Below are positions 1 to 12,870 of a stretch of DNA of 64,000 nt, piece after piece. The DNA is from Parus major (lineage: Eukaryota; Chordata; Aves; Passeriformes; Paridae). The stretch spans positions 92,242,230 through 92,306,229 of the forward strand of contig NC_031768.1 of NCBI RefSeq assembly GCF_001522545.3, read 5' to 3'. How positions within the stretch are numbered: position 1 is the first letter of the stretch; the number at the start of each line of letters is the position of its first letter. The notes beneath the pieces are model-generated. The model worked only from the letters and a program-made list of their open reading frames with translations. It did no database searches and was not told where the DNA came from. The translations under genes and the position numbers were made by a program.

Positions 1-3000
1 ACACGAAGAAGCAAGGAGAGATCATGGTGAATAAGAACAGCAACTTGACAGGTGACAAATCAAGACGTGGGATGGTTTTCTTGTAGAAAATAATCATTGT
101 AAAATATTCAGGCTAATTAAACTGGGTCTCTTTCTTACATATTTCCCATCAGCTTCAGTGACACACGCTGGTTCAAGCAAAGCCAGCCATGGTACTGTCA
201 TTTCATAATTAAAACCTATAACTGATCTCAGAGTGCCTCCACCAGAGGTTCCAGCGCAGGGATGGAGTTGTGTGAGTGTGAGAAATTGTATTTCTACTCA
301 TGTGAGTGAGCCAGCAGGTCTGTCACAGTGGGAGATGTTTCCTCCCACCCCTCTTAGTAGATTTACCCATTATTTGGAGGGAGTGTACCCTCAGACAAAG
401 GAAGAGGCCATGGCTTGCTGTAACACATTATTTAGCATGCTTTGCACAGGTGCATGCCTCACCCCCCACAGCTGTGGCAGCTCATTGCACCAGCTCACAC
501 TGAAGCAGTGGGAGAATTTAGGATGCTCCTGATCTTTTGATGTCAGGCCTTCTTCCCCTCCACCTCCTTTATTAAGAGTGCAACCAGGGAGCATTGATAG
601 AATTTCTTTTTAATGTACCATGGAGAATATTGTTCTGGAAAAGCTCATTCTCATTACCTTTTCCTGCCTCATTTCACAGAGTTGACTGAACAGCAGTGAC
701 TTCCTCTCACCTCTGACCTTGGCAGAGCTGGATCGTTACCAAGAGGTGAAGAGATCCAAAGTTTTGAATTCGTGTTTTGTTTAGTTATTTCTCTGGCCAT
801 GCTAGGCAGGTTGTGGTTGTGGTGTGGAAAGAATAGCTGATAGAGCTTTCAAAAATGGTTTGTTCTCAAGTTATTGCTAGGCATAGATGCTAATGGCCAG
901 AAAAGGAAGCACACCTTTCATCTAGCTCCATCTTTTAGAGAGGGCACTCCTAACCTGTGGTTGGGTCAAGTGCGGTTGGATTTTCTGACATCTTTTCATT
1001 GCTTAGGTTTTCTTCCTCCAACCACCTCAAAATCTTCATTTATCTCAGATTATTTTCTTATAATTTAGTTTTTTCTGTTCTTTCCTTTGCATCTTCTTTG
1101 TCTTTTGGCCATTTCCACACAGATCTTCCTCTTTCTTCTTACATGATACAGCCACTCAGCTCCTTACCATCTCAGTTGCACCTTGGACTCTCTATTCCAC
1201 TCTTCTAGAATGGAGTTCTTACACTGTCACTTTCTCCCAGCTCTTCTGCCCTAAAAGCACTCCCACTTTCCATTTGTTTTTATAGAATGAGCTGGTAAAT
1301 CACTGTGAATTGAAACTAGAGCTTGACATTAATCCCCATGCTGCTTCCTCATCACAGAATGGGCTCATTCAACACCTGTAAGTGAAGGGGCCAAGCACAG
1401 GGTGAGATGAATGCTCTCTGGGTGTCCTGGAGCTGTAGCCTGTGGGCAGATTTCTGTGCACAGACCAGTTCTCTGTACTGCAAAATTAGAGCAATGTCTT
1501 GGGGCAGAGACTGGGGGTGAGGATGGATATCAGACAGCAGTTGTTAGCAGTATGTGTCTGTGCCTTAAACTTGCAGTGCATTTACTTTCTTCCTCTTCCT
1601 TTTGTAGCCTGTGGCTGACAGCAATGCCTGGCATTGCCTGTCAGCAGGGATGGCATGCAGGGTGTTTTGCAATGGAAATCTGGCTTTAAACCTAACTGGG
1701 TTTGTCACTACTGTTTTAACTTCTGAATGGTATTTAAACATTACAGTCTGCAGATTCTGTTCCAGCAGGATCTATCCGGAGGAGGCTGTCTAGAGAATCT
1801 TCTCTGAAGCAGCTCTGACCAGCAGCAATGGCCCTAACACTTTATTTGTGTACTTTCATCCTCCGTCTAATCCTTTCCTTTAGAAACAGAAATGTCAGAA
1901 GGAACATGTGCACAGCGTCTTTTAAATCCCAAGAGTATTTTTCAGCATGAAGAAGTCCATCTAGTTACATGGTCTTGCAACAACCACTGGTGTCTTGCTT
2001 CCCAGGGGAAAAGTATAAGGGAAACCTGAACAATAGTTGTATGGCCAGTTGCTACAGGCATTCTTTATTTTCCAAATGTGAGGATAAAGGAGGGCATAGG
2101 GCAGCATATAATGGTACCTAAGAAGAAAAGAAGAAATTAGTCTATATTGATCAAAATAAATTGTGTTAGTTTCTAAGAGGAAAAAGTTACATGCAGGTGG
2201 AGTACAAGTTCAGTGTGGAAATGCCTTGTTACAATACACAGTGATGTGAAATCCCCATCTTTCTAAAGACCTCAGTTCATACTCAGGTGTTTGGTGTGCT
2301 TACAGACACAAAGATGGGGTGTCCTTAATGTAATGGCTCTCACCAGCTTTGATGTGGGGAGTTCTGTGTTCATGATGCTGTACTGCAGCCCAACTACACC
2401 TCTGGGGCTTTCTGCATAGGTGTGGCATGGGTTCTGGGGTAGCTTTATACTACTACCACATTCTTTGGACTGATAAAGGAACTTATCAGAAGACCCAACT
2501 CAAAATGTTCATAGCTGTGTAGGTACCTTACCTTACCCTTACCCTTTTAGTCCCTTACCTGCTCTGGAAAAGTGAATTTCTCTTCTCTTTATCATTCAGT
2601 GATATTTGTAGGTTCGTTGTCTTAGATACCACGGCATCGTCTGCAAAACTATGGTGCTGTTAGTCGTAGTACTATGTGAATTAATGACTTTTGCTGTGCA
2701 AAATCAAAGCAGCAATGATGCATAGTTACAGAAGATAGCACAGCTAGGCTAAGGAGACTAGGGGACAAAGAGGAACAGCAGGCAGAGGAGTGAGCTGATG
2801 AATGGAGAAGAAAAGCAGAAGACTCAAATCCCATCCTTCATCACCCATGATGCTGTCTGTTCATATTTACTCCTTGGCCCTCATACTGCTTGCTCACGCA
2901 TAGTTTTGTGCCAATGCTCATATTAGCCCCACAGTTTAGGCTGAGCTCCACATGCACATGGCTCACAATGACACTTTCACAAGTACTTTGAAGTGTTATC

Positions 3001-3197
3001 AGCACATTCCTAGATCCCACATGGCACAACCAAAACCTGTTGGAAGTAGAGTAAGACTTGTACATACTGGAAGCAGTTCCATTCAGGTGCATGAATCAAA
3101 TCCAACTCACGGAGAATCAGGAGCAAGAGTGAATCTCAAGTCTGTTCCTCAGATGTGTGCAAAGTACTGGAAGTAACTATTTTTCTAATTGAAAATT
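1..3197. other. Non-coding AT-rich DNA, no supported gene
   Basis: No open frame here exceeds about 100 codons and none resembles a protein I know. I see no splice-bounded coding exon, RNA gene or recognisable transposon. A short run of TTACC/TTACCC units lies near 2525-2549. It lacks the AGGG/CCCTAA order of a vertebrate telomere repeat. The stretch reads as ordinary intergenic or intronic vertebrate sequence. Confidence 0.6.
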
Positions 3198-3551
3198 ATA
3201 GAATCAAAGAATCACTAAGGTTGGAAGACACCTCCAAGGTAACGTCCAACCTTTGACTGACCACCACATCAACTAGACCATGGCACTAAGTACCACATTC
3301 AGTCATTTCTTGAACATTTCCAGGGATGGTGACTCCACCGCTTACTTGGACACCCTGTTGCAATGCTTAGCCACTCTTTAAGAAATTCTTCCTGATGTCC
3401 AATCTGAACCTGCCATGGCAAAAGCTTGAGGCCATTTCCTCTTGTGTCACTTCTTGCATGGCAGAGAAGGGTGCCCACCACCTTGCTACAACCTCCTTTC
3501 AGGTGGTTATAGAGAGCATTAAGGTGTTTCCTGAGCCTTCTTTGCTCCAGG
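3198..3551 (-). mobile_element. CR1 LINE, 5'-truncated 3' end
   Basis: The plus strand begins with AGAATCAAAGAATCA, the reverse complement of the terminal ATTCTATG-type repeat that ends avian CR1 elements. It continues with the antisense of the CR1 3' UTR and the tail of ORF2. Diagnostic stretches include the 'ggttggaagacacctccaag' block at 3220, 'agggatggtgactccacc' near 3322, and the 'ttgaggccatttcctcttgt' block near 3427. Translated on the minus strand, the ORF2 tail shows the KGGC, RGNGLKL and SLEVFKR-like signatures of the CR1 reverse-transcriptase C-terminus in decayed form. The homology stops around 'tttgctccag', so only the last ~350 bp were inserted or kept, as is usual for CR1. It carries many substitutions and is not active. 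Confidence 0.93.
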
Positions 3552-6271
3552 AAAATTGCATCATGGTGCTGATGGGAACACTTCATCATATCTTCATTTC
3601 ATCACCCTCTTTTCTATTTAGCAGAAAGACTTTGATGAAGAGAGCTTTCCGGTCACTTTTGATCTGAAGGTACTTCACCGGGTTATTTTTTTTTTTCATA
3701 CTGTTTGAGAATTTGAGACCTCATGTTTCTGTCCCAGTAATGAAAATTCTTATCCACTGGTCAGCCTTAATTGAACTTACCCTCTCCCTAGCAGCAAGCC
3801 TGATGGCAGCTCACTCTTCTCTTTGTCTAAGCATGTCACTTCATGCACCAGAGAGAGGGGTGCTGAGAATCCCAAGGAAGGAGGGGAGCCAGGTCTTCTG
3901 CTCAGCATAGAGAAGGTAAAGCATACCCCAGAACTGCACAGAGTGACTCCTCATCCATTTACTAATGAGCACCTTGCTGACATCAGCCAGCCGTGCGTGT
4001 CCATCAGCCTGGTCACCCTGGCACTCATCAGAAGGCAGGGCTATGTTTGTATATTGCATGTGCGTCATGCTTACCCCACTTTGTAAATGGAAGTTCAAAT
4101 GAAGCCCTCACCATTCTGCAAGAGTCAGAGGAGAGTTAATATTTTTGGTCTCCAGTCCTGCCAGTGTTGTTAACAATGTTTTAAGGGCAGAAGGCTACTG
4201 CTAATTGTGATGTAACTTGAATGATTTCATCGCTTCACTCCTCTCACCCTACTGGGACATTCATCAACTCTTCCTGGTCACTGTTGACCTGGGATGCCAG
4301 AAATCTGGCAATCTCAAATCACAGCTTAGCCAACCTGGAGTTGATTTATCCACTCTTGTCCATTTCTGTAAATGTTGGTTTTTTTTTTTTCTATACACGG
4401 CTGTATGCAGAATAATCTCATGCTTAGAATTGTGGAGAGTTCTGATTTTGTTGTGTTTTAGAATTGTTTCTTTTCCAACACAGTTAAACTATATCATGTC
4501 AAGGGTGAGGAGACACTTCATATTAACATCTTGTTGCCAATCCCCCAATTTTTCTCTAAGCCCACTTGTCTCGTAAATCATAAAATACCCTCTTTGGAAT
4601 AGCTATCAGTTGTAGACTCCTTCTCTCCTTCAGCATAAAGAGCAGTTGAGAAACCAGGGACAGCTTACTTGACTATTAGAGCTTATGTTGAATTCATCCA
4701 CAGGTCTAAAGAGATCAAAATTGTTTCAATTGACCCTATCTGTTGCCAGTCTGAAGAGAAATCCCCTAAGCTTTCTCGTTCCTTGTCATGTATGGTCTCC
4801 CTTTGTCAGTTCACATCCAAGGTCCCCATTTTCATTTTTCTTAGGGATAGCAGGAGCTCTAGCAATATCTATCTTTATAATGTCTTCAATGAGAGAGCAA
4901 GAGACTGAGCAGGAGGGTGTGGGGAGAAGGGTAAAACACACTGGGTGAGTATCTGACCCTGGACTACCTTCTGCTGTCTCTGAGAACCGCAACCTTATCA
5001 AGAAGCACATTTGTGGCTTCTGTGGCAAAGGATGACAACAAAAGCAACTTTGTCCACCACAATGACTATTCAGAATTGAGGCCTGGATTTTAAAAGAAAT
5101 GCATTTGGAGCATAGATGTGGAAAGGACAAGAAGCACAAGTGTTGCTTATTGGGGACCCTGCAGACAGAAAATTATTGTGTTTCTAACGCTATTGATTTT
5201 TTGCAGCAGCTGATATTTCAATCTGAGTGCAGCATGTCTGAGAGTCTACGCACACTGTCAAGAAGAAATATGATAGTGTCTTAAAAGATTAATAATATCA
5301 CTGGTCCTCAGGAGGCCTGTCTTAATTCACTGGCCTGTTCCTTGGCATGTACTGTAATTTATCTAGTCTGATTTGAATAGCAAATGGCAATCGGCTGCCA
5401 TTAGGGAAATAGGCATCAGTCTTATTGATCCAGGATGGGCTGGATTTTATTTAAGGAGAGCTGCAAAATGTTATTAACTTCCGGATGAGAGGCTGAAGGT
5501 GGAAAATTTTTTGCAGTGTTCCAAGGTGGGGTGAATTACTCTGAATCCTAAAAATCTTGAAATAGATAGTGGGAGGGGGGTGGTCAACTGCTACCACTTT
5601 GTTTTCAAAGACAGCAGTTATTTCCAGCATAACTGTTCTCTTTCCTGGGCTCTCTGTCTGTCTGTGTCAATGACTTAGTTGTCTTTGTTGGAGGAAAGGG
5701 TACTAACATTTGGGGAGAAGGAAAAGGGATAGATGATCTTCCTGTTGGTTCAGATAAAGCTGGAATTGACTCTTCACTGTGACACATGAATTGTGGGTTT
5801 TACAGACCCTTCACTATGTTTCACAAGAGCTCTGCAGTTTAACCTCCTCATGGGGAATATGTAATCCTTAGCTGATGTTCTGCTTTACATGTGTTTGGAA
5901 TGGCCACGAGTGCTTCCTGAGGGGAGCAGCTGATGTGGCTAGAAGAGAGGTGATACTGCATTGGCTGTAAATATCCTGTCCTGGATCCCTTTTCTTACCA
6001 GTTCCTGCCAGCAGTCACCATGAAGAATAAAAAGAGGTTTTGGAATAATATTTAGGTGCTCCAAATCCAGCTTTATTTTTCAGTGGATAGTGTTGTTAAG
6101 TGTCATGCTGACCTATGGATGTGAGGAAGTCTGGTACAGTTTCAGTCTCAACACTAACACAGAAACGAATTCCTATGGCAGTATTGTGAGTGTGAAAACT
6201 AAAGTCTTTTTAATAAAGCTAATCATAAAGAAGTAAAATTGCAGCAAATACCTGGGGAAATTTCCAGTCTC
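3552..6271. other. Non-coding DNA, no supported gene
   Basis: This is unique-looking sequence after the end of CR1 similarity. The longest open frame is about 119 codons at 4217-4576 and is rich in Ser, Leu and Phe with no motif. I recognise no exon, RNA or transposon. A T11 run at about 4380-4390 is the only simple repeat of note. Confidence 0.55.
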
Positions 6272-6460
6272 ATGGTGTGCCACTGTGGAATAACCTCCCC
6301 AGGGAGGAGGTGGGAGCCCAGTTATGTGGTACTCTCTAAAGTTAGACTAGATAGAGCATCAGGAAATATAGTGTAAGGAATACCCCAGCTCAGGTGGGAG
6401 GATGGACTAAATGATTAAATACCACAGGTCTCTCCAGCTTTAATCGCTGTAACTCTTTGA
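6272..6460 (+). mobile_element. Old CR1 LINE 3' tail
   Basis: The sequence runs from a 'cactgtggaataacctcccc / agggaggaggtgggagccc' block to a 'ggatggactaaatgatt' block and then 'tctctccagctttaatcgctgtaactctttga'. That is the order of the CR1 ORF2 end and 3' UTR in the plus orientation. It is more diverged than the copies at 39034 and 61930 and lacks a clean ATTCTATG terminus, so I take it for an older subfamily. Subfamily assignment is not possible by eye. Confidence 0.7.
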
Positions 6461-7059
6461 AACATCAGACTCTCCCAGCAGGAATCACTAAAAAGAAAGA
6501 TCCAGGAGTGCTGTCTATTAAAAGCTTAGAGCTACTTCCTCTTCATCAGGAGACACTGTAAGGAGCAGGGGAGGAGTGTTGTACGTAGGGGGAGTTCAAA
6601 GCTCCCCTCCAGTCCCACTCTCTCTGGGAAGCCTGCTCCTCGGGGAGCAGTGTGGGAATGGTGGCTCTGGGGAGCTCCCAGGCTGTCCTGCACCAGGACA
6701 CTGGGAGGACTGGGCTGGGGTTGCACTTTTAGGAGGTGGGAAGCATGCAGTGGAGAAAGGGATGGGGAAGGGAGGTGCCTCTGGTCAGTGTTGGCTTTTT
6801 ACCTTTGAGAAGATTCTTGAGGCTCACAAGAAGATCTTACCGACATCTTTTCCAACAATACTCACAATAAAGAGGAAGAAGTGCGGCAGCATTTCAGAGA
6901 AGTAGCTTCTTGTTTCTTGCATTCATTTTGTACCTAAAACATGGGGATAGAGAGCAAAGCTCTACAGGAAATGGCCATGCACAAAAGCAATAAAATAAAC
7001 TGAAACTGACTTAGGGGCTTTTTTGAGCAGTAGTAATTGCTATACATTGTGATGTTTGC
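6461..7059. other. Non-coding DNA between CR1 tail and candidate enhancer
   Basis: A somewhat GC-richer patch at 6560-6790 gives a 109-codon open frame of low-complexity Gly/Ser-rich composition with no recognisable domain. AATAAA-like strings occur around 6868 and 6990 but no gene precedes them. I see nothing else. Confidence 0.5.
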
Positions 7060-7510
7060 ATAAGAAATTAGTTAATGTGTAAGAGAATGACATGTGATAT
7101 ATTTTATTTGCCTGATGACTGTAGTCTCTGAGTGAATGACTTATTAAGGTTAATAAAAAAAATTTGCTTGTGACTTGTAATAATTCGATTGCTAGAATTT
7201 AACGTTCCCTTATGCACAGTTGCCTAAAGGGGGGAAACTAAATTATACATACGTTCTAATGACCGACTGGCTATGCTTTTATTTATTTCTTAATAGCGGT
7301 TTGAGAACAAACAATGTGTTCTAAATTGTTGGTCTGTCTGTCTTTCTGCCTGCCTGGGCAGGAACGTTATGGCTTTCTTAATTCTCCTGTGTGATTTATC
7401 ATCCCCAATTCATTGTTTTGCATAACTCTGCTCAAAATGAAGAAATGTCATTATTTTGCAGTGAAAAAGTTGTCATTTGCATAATGCCTGCCATTAATTA
7501 TTGTGAGACT
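7060..7510. promoter_or_regulatory. Candidate conserved non-coding element with Sox/Pou and homeodomain motifs
   Basis: This high-complexity AT-rich block has clustered developmental-type binding words and no coding potential. CATTGTT (7411-7417), a Sox half-site, runs directly into TTTTGCATAA (7415-7424), a Pou-like half. A perfect octamer ATTTGCAT lies at 7475-7482 and TAATTA, a homeodomain core, at 7495-7500. A TAATAG/TTTATTTATT stretch lies near 7279-7296. Sox-Pou juxtaposition is known from vertebrate neural and pluripotency enhancers. Function here is inferred only from motif clustering and the general look of the sequence; conservation was not tested. Confidence 0.35.
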
Positions 7511-10194
7511 AATGCAGTTGTTGATATTTTTAGGGCACAGTGGTACATCCTGCACCTTGTATAATGTCATTCTGAAAACATGGGTAGTTAATAGGTGCCA
7601 CAACACTGCACAAATGCAAGAAAGGAGGAGAAGAAGAGGAAGGGCACATAATGGAACAGACTATGATCTTTATTTAGATTTTTCTTTTCCTGAAATACAT
7701 GTTGAGAGATGACTATAAACAGAAGCAAAGTCTAGGAAGCTGTGACACCCGAGAGAATGAGGAAATGAAGAATCAGAAATGTTCCTTTCTACATATGTTA
7801 GTCAAGGTGGACCTAAATTAAACTCTCTCATGCTGATGTTCTCTGGAATTTGAGAAAACTCATGGCAGTAGTTAGTGGCTGTTATCCCATAACTGGCAGT
7901 TCATCCTCTCAAAAAAGTAATTTGTTATTTGTTTTAGTGGCTTATTTATTTGTACAATGGAGTTATTTTGTGATTGTTTTTCAAGCATGTAAAGAGAAAA
8001 GGGCAGCTTTCATGCTGGTCCCATGAAGGTTGTCCCTTCTTCCCCATTGTAGTGGGGCAGTTTCTGAGCCTGTGGTTGTGATTGTATGCTAATGGGAAGA
8101 AATTACTTCAGACCATTAAGCATCAACAGATCCTAAAGCTTTTGGTATCTGTACTAGAAAATAAGAAGCTCTACGTCCCTTTGCCATTCCATAGATCTAC
8201 TATGTCCTTCCTCTGTTTGCTGATGTATCTGAAAATGCCGGTAGGAGAAAACATGGTCATTTACTCCTCGGATCCTGAGATTCACTGCCTCCAGAGGGAT
8301 GTTGTTTTGTCTCCTGTTTTCTGCCATTAGAATTAAAACAACAACAAAGAAAATTAAACCACAAAAGTTCAAATAATGCTAAGAGTCTAACTGAAACCCG
8401 CAAAGGGCAGGAAATTCATCTCCAAACATTGCCAGGCTGTCCTCAGCTCACCCTATTGTCACAGAGAACTGAAAGTTGTTCCTACAGTGTGTCATCTTAC
8501 AGACCACAAATGCTGCAATATGTAGGCACAATAGGAAACACAATAGAGGAACAGACACTGAGCTTTATTCTCAGTTTCTTGGATATGGTAGGTGTGAGAC
8601 AGACCCTTAAGGTAGCAGAACATAAGGCTATTTTATAATGTGTTTTCATGCACTTATAACATGAGTGCAGTACAAAAGAGTGTTTCATAAAGTTGTCATT
8701 CCTAGTTACAAACTATACCACAACTATAAATTGCAATTTTTAACATTACAGAAACAGTCCGTGTGTCAGGGGTTGATTTCTTACATCCATACCACTGCCC
8801 CTGCTTGAGACTTTTTAGAAAAGTATAATTTTAAATACCTTATGGTGGCAAGAATCTTAGAGAATGCAAATCATACGGAGAGATCTCTGCATAAGATTGT
8901 AACAACAGAATGTCATAACTTTGCTCTTCATTGTGCCAATGATCTGAATGCCTCCAAGGGCTTTGCAAATCTTGCAGCAATGTATCCTTTGGGACACTTT
9001 TCCTAATTCACAGGATTAGAGAGATGGTGTGGTAGGAAGGAGGTCCCTGTCCATGGTATCCCACCCCCACTGGAGAGGTTTGTGCTACAGATGAGCTGCA
9101 GATGTGATGGAAGAACAAGAATTCCCAGAGTGCTCTTTCTGTAAGATGAGTTCAGGAGATGCTCAGCACACCTTAGAATGAGCAGATGTAAATTTCCTTC
9201 TGGACTTTGATACAGGCTCCCTGCATGGCCACACAAAAACTCACTTTGTTTCTCTCATAATTTTCATCAATGAGGAATTAAAATTATTCCAGACATCTGA
9301 GGGCACATTGGGAGGATTAATTCAACAAGATTGTTGAGATATTCAGATGCTATATTGATGAGTACCATAGAAAATCCAGAAACAAAACCCCATCTTATTT
9401 CATGCAAGACTTGGATGCCACGCAGTAAACAAAGCTTGGGGCCACACACTGAACAGAGAGGATAAAAAAAAAGTATTTGAATTAGTCTCATTTCCTGGAT
9501 GCTATCCATTATACAGAACACAAAATATACAATCATAACATGGAAGATTGTATTGTAACACTACAGCTGTTGTGACAGACTTCATTTTGATATTTTCATA
9601 CTTTTGCGTGCTTTGCTCTGTGACCTGAATGTTTTTGCTTGGTTTTAAAAGGCATTTTTGAGCCTAACATGCACAATAGACTAAGTGCAACTCCCACAGA
9701 AATCACTCTGTAGTGTGAATGCTGAACAGCCATTAGAACCAAAGGGGGTATCATCACTGGTAATTTCATAAGTTTGGTGGTTTTCATCTCAGAAATTAAT
9801 ATCACCTATTGGAATCTCATCCTGTTAGGAAAACATGTTGTATCTCTATTTCACAAGTCTCCCAAAAGAATATCTTGTTCTTCAAGCATTTCTCTGTTTC
9901 ACTCTTAACATTTTGTCCTTAGCATACACTTTAACTATGGTTGTACCTGGGGAAGGATATTAATCAACATCCAGTATGTTGACAGTGCAATAGTAAATCA
10001 TCAGCTGCAGCCATAATCCGTGTGCTCCATAAATTCATTTTGAAGCCGGAATCTCTGTGATCTATGTGTGAGCCATGTTGAAGCTTAGCTGCTGTCTGAT
10101 ACACATCAGATTGGTTCATTCTGCTCTTCAGAAATGTGCATTTCTTAGTGTGCAGTACTGTTTTCTGCTTTTGCATCATTGTGTTTAATAGCCC
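7511..10194. other. Non-coding DNA, no supported gene
   Basis: Open frames are all below 90 codons and lack recognisable motifs. No transposon or RNA gene is recognised. Short CAA repeats occur at 8337-8349 and an A9 run near 9465. Confidence 0.55.
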
Positions 10195-12870
10195 TGATGG
10201 AAAGGGCTGTTAAAGCCTAAGCTGTATTTTCTGATTTTGTCCAGTTGCTTTTTGAAATCATTTTTCCTTTTGGCATCGAAAGCATCCTGTGTCGATGAAT
10301 TCCACAATTTAATTACAGACTGTGTGAAAACATACTTCCTTTTGTTTGCTTTAAACCTGGTGTTTGATAACTTCTTTGGATGCTTTCTAGAAATATGTAA
10401 TGAGAAATAGGGAGCAATTATTAACAGTTCACCTTGTCCTTGTTTGTTATGATTTTATCAAGCTCCTTTATATTTCTCTCAATCATTTATTTTCCAGGGC
10501 AAAGAATCCAACTCTTTTTAATCTGTCCTTGCACAGAAGTTGTTTCATGCTTTGAACATCTTTCTGCCCTTTTCTGCATCTTTCTGGCTGCTTATTTCTT
10601 CTTTTGTCTTGAGAGTTAAAACCCACGTAGAGTGTTCAGTATGTGAGTCTACGATGGATTTTATTAGAAGGCTGTCATTATGATTTTAGTTTTGTTTTCT
10701 AGCTCTTTCTTTATAATTCCCAAGGGTTTTTTTAAGGGTTTTTCTCCTCCTTTATCATCAATTCTGAATATTGAGCTGGTCCTTTCACAGGTATATTCAC
10801 AAGGACTCCATGCTGTCTTTCTAGTGTAGGAATAGCTAAATTAAATGCTATTTTTTCCTATGAATATTGAGTATTTTTTTTTCTCCTATGTCATGATAAC
10901 GTTTTTTTAGAAAATTTCTTCCGTGAGGGTTTTCATATTTTTTAATTTTTAGCAGCGTATACTCGTTGCCTCCTTCTGAAGAACTCCGTGGATTCGTGAA
11001 TCAAAATTTTTGTCTGCAAAAATTCATGTTCTATCTTCCCTGTTTTATCTACTCAAGTGTCTGTTATTATTTATTATAATTTCTACCAGTTTCTATGGCA
11101 CAGACTATAGACCAAGTGATCTATGTGGATCTTCCCAAAGCCTTTTTTTACTATGGCCGTTAAATCACTTTCTGTTCTTTTGTTGTGCAAGAGTTATTAG
11201 TTAAGATCTTTCATGACTGAATTTCTTTATAACAGTTTCTTTAAAACTGTTAGATGGGAACCATTTATTCTTTCAATTGTACATTTTCTCAGATTTAACC
11301 TTCCAGAGAAGGGATTTAACTTGTAAACCTTTTAAAACTACTCTGTAGTGAACACAACTGCAAGGAATTTATTGGGGAATTTTGTACTTTGAACATCCCT
11401 TCTGCACCCCAAACAGATTTTATGTAAGGTGTCCAGAAAGATTATTTATGGCTTTAAGCAGTTGTTGCTCAAGACTTTCATGGGCCTGCCTTATTCAATA
11501 TTTTCTTTTTTAAAAAGTCAACAAAATATACACTTGTTTCTGCTTTCTGTGTTTCAATGTAACTTCCTCTTTTTGAATTATGTCATTTTACTTCTAGTAA
11601 ATCCCTTCACTTGGCTTGCTTTAAAAATCCTGTTATTTTTTTGTTTTCACATGAGGCTGTACATTTGTTTTGTGAGTTCTAGAAATTAATTACTGCAGGA
11701 CAACTTTCAAAGTCCTTGCATTTAAAGGAACCATATTATGCATTTCTCCTGGAGATTTTTGCCCTCTTGCAAAGGATTTTCCATCTAAAGTGGCAACCAA
11801 ATTATGACAGTTTACAACCCATCTTATTCAGGTAAGTCAGAACTGTTTAGCAATCTCTTTAGTACCTCAGGGTGTAATTTGCTGTGTCTGCCAGACAAAC
11901 TGCTGAGATGTTCCTCAGAATGATTGAGGCAGACGACTGGGGGTCAGGATTATTACAACTCTTCTAAGGAAAGGCTTTCCTGTTACTTGTAAGAGACGTG
12001 AATCTCCGATAACGTATCTTCTACCAGTAGCATCTGAAAACATTTTACCCTTAGCTGCTTCTTTTTAATTTCCTTTTTTCTCTTCCTTATTTTAAATAGG
12101 ATTTTCTTCCTGAAATTGTATATTGCTGTAGTGGATTTTGTTGTTATTTTTTCCGTCATATAGAGAACTGAATTCACTTGCATTATGGTCGTTATTACAA
12201 AGCGGTTCTTTAATATGCACATATTAAAGTAGGCTTAGTTATCGTAGCAGTAAAACAAAGTTGCTCCTTCTTCCTTAGGTTTTCTTCCTCTGAAGTCTTC
12301 CATTTTGCCTTTCACAGTCACTATCAGTATTTTAGTGGGATGGTCCATGGTATGATTCTAACAACATTCTTTTTAGGCATGGAATTAAAACCCATGGAGG
12401 TTTTTGTTACTTTTTAATTTTTACTTATTCCTTTTATTTATATATATTTTAATTTACAGCAACAATCCCTCATCTGTGCATTCTGCTCTGATTATTATTA
12501 TTATGAAGTGCACCCTAGTATTGCAATGTACCACATCTTCTGCTGCTGAATTTGTCTTACATGGGTTGGGTTTTTTGGGGGGTTTTTTGGGTTTATTTCC
12601 CCATTAATTTTGCACTCAGTCCTTAGTTTTTATATTGAGGTACTTATGCATTTGTCCTTACTGTTTAAGATACTCTACTCAGAGTGGCAAGCAGACTTGC
12701 TTTGACTATTGAGGCAGATCTTTGCTATATTTGGTATCTGATTTTTATCAACTTTGTTCTTTTGATACAAAGTTCTCACGATTTCACCCACAGTTGTTGC
12801 ATTTTTCTGGTCTGTGTACAGTTCTGTACCTCTGCCTTTAATACCTCTCAGCATTTTTTAATCTGCTCCA
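10195..12870 (-). mobile_element. Ancient L3-like CR1 LINE, long decayed ORF2 relic
   Basis: The plus strand is strikingly T-rich and A-poor for about 2.7 kb and lines up by block order with the antisense of the old L3/CR1 family common in turtles and crocodilians. Landmarks in order are 'acttccttttgtttgctttaaacctg' (about 10333), 'tttttaatctgtccttgcacagaag' (about 10516), 'gcccttttctgcatctttctggctgc' (about 10566), a 'tctgttattatttattataatttctaccagttt' block (about 11060), 'gtgaacacaactgcaaggaattta' (about 11348), 'cttcctgaaatt' and 'gcattatggtcgttattac' (about 12105-12200), and 'tttcacagtcactatca' (about 12312). The spacing between landmarks matches the remembered family except for a deletion of a few hundred bases near 12220-12310. 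Read on the minus strand, it runs from the endonuclease region into the reverse transcriptase and 3' region. No frame stays open, so it is dead. The outer boundaries are approximate. Confidence 0.82.

Noticed and set aside
2525..2549. Interstitial telomere-like repeat
   Set aside because: The units are TTACC and TTACCC, not CCCTAA/TTAGGG, and only a few imperfect copies are present.
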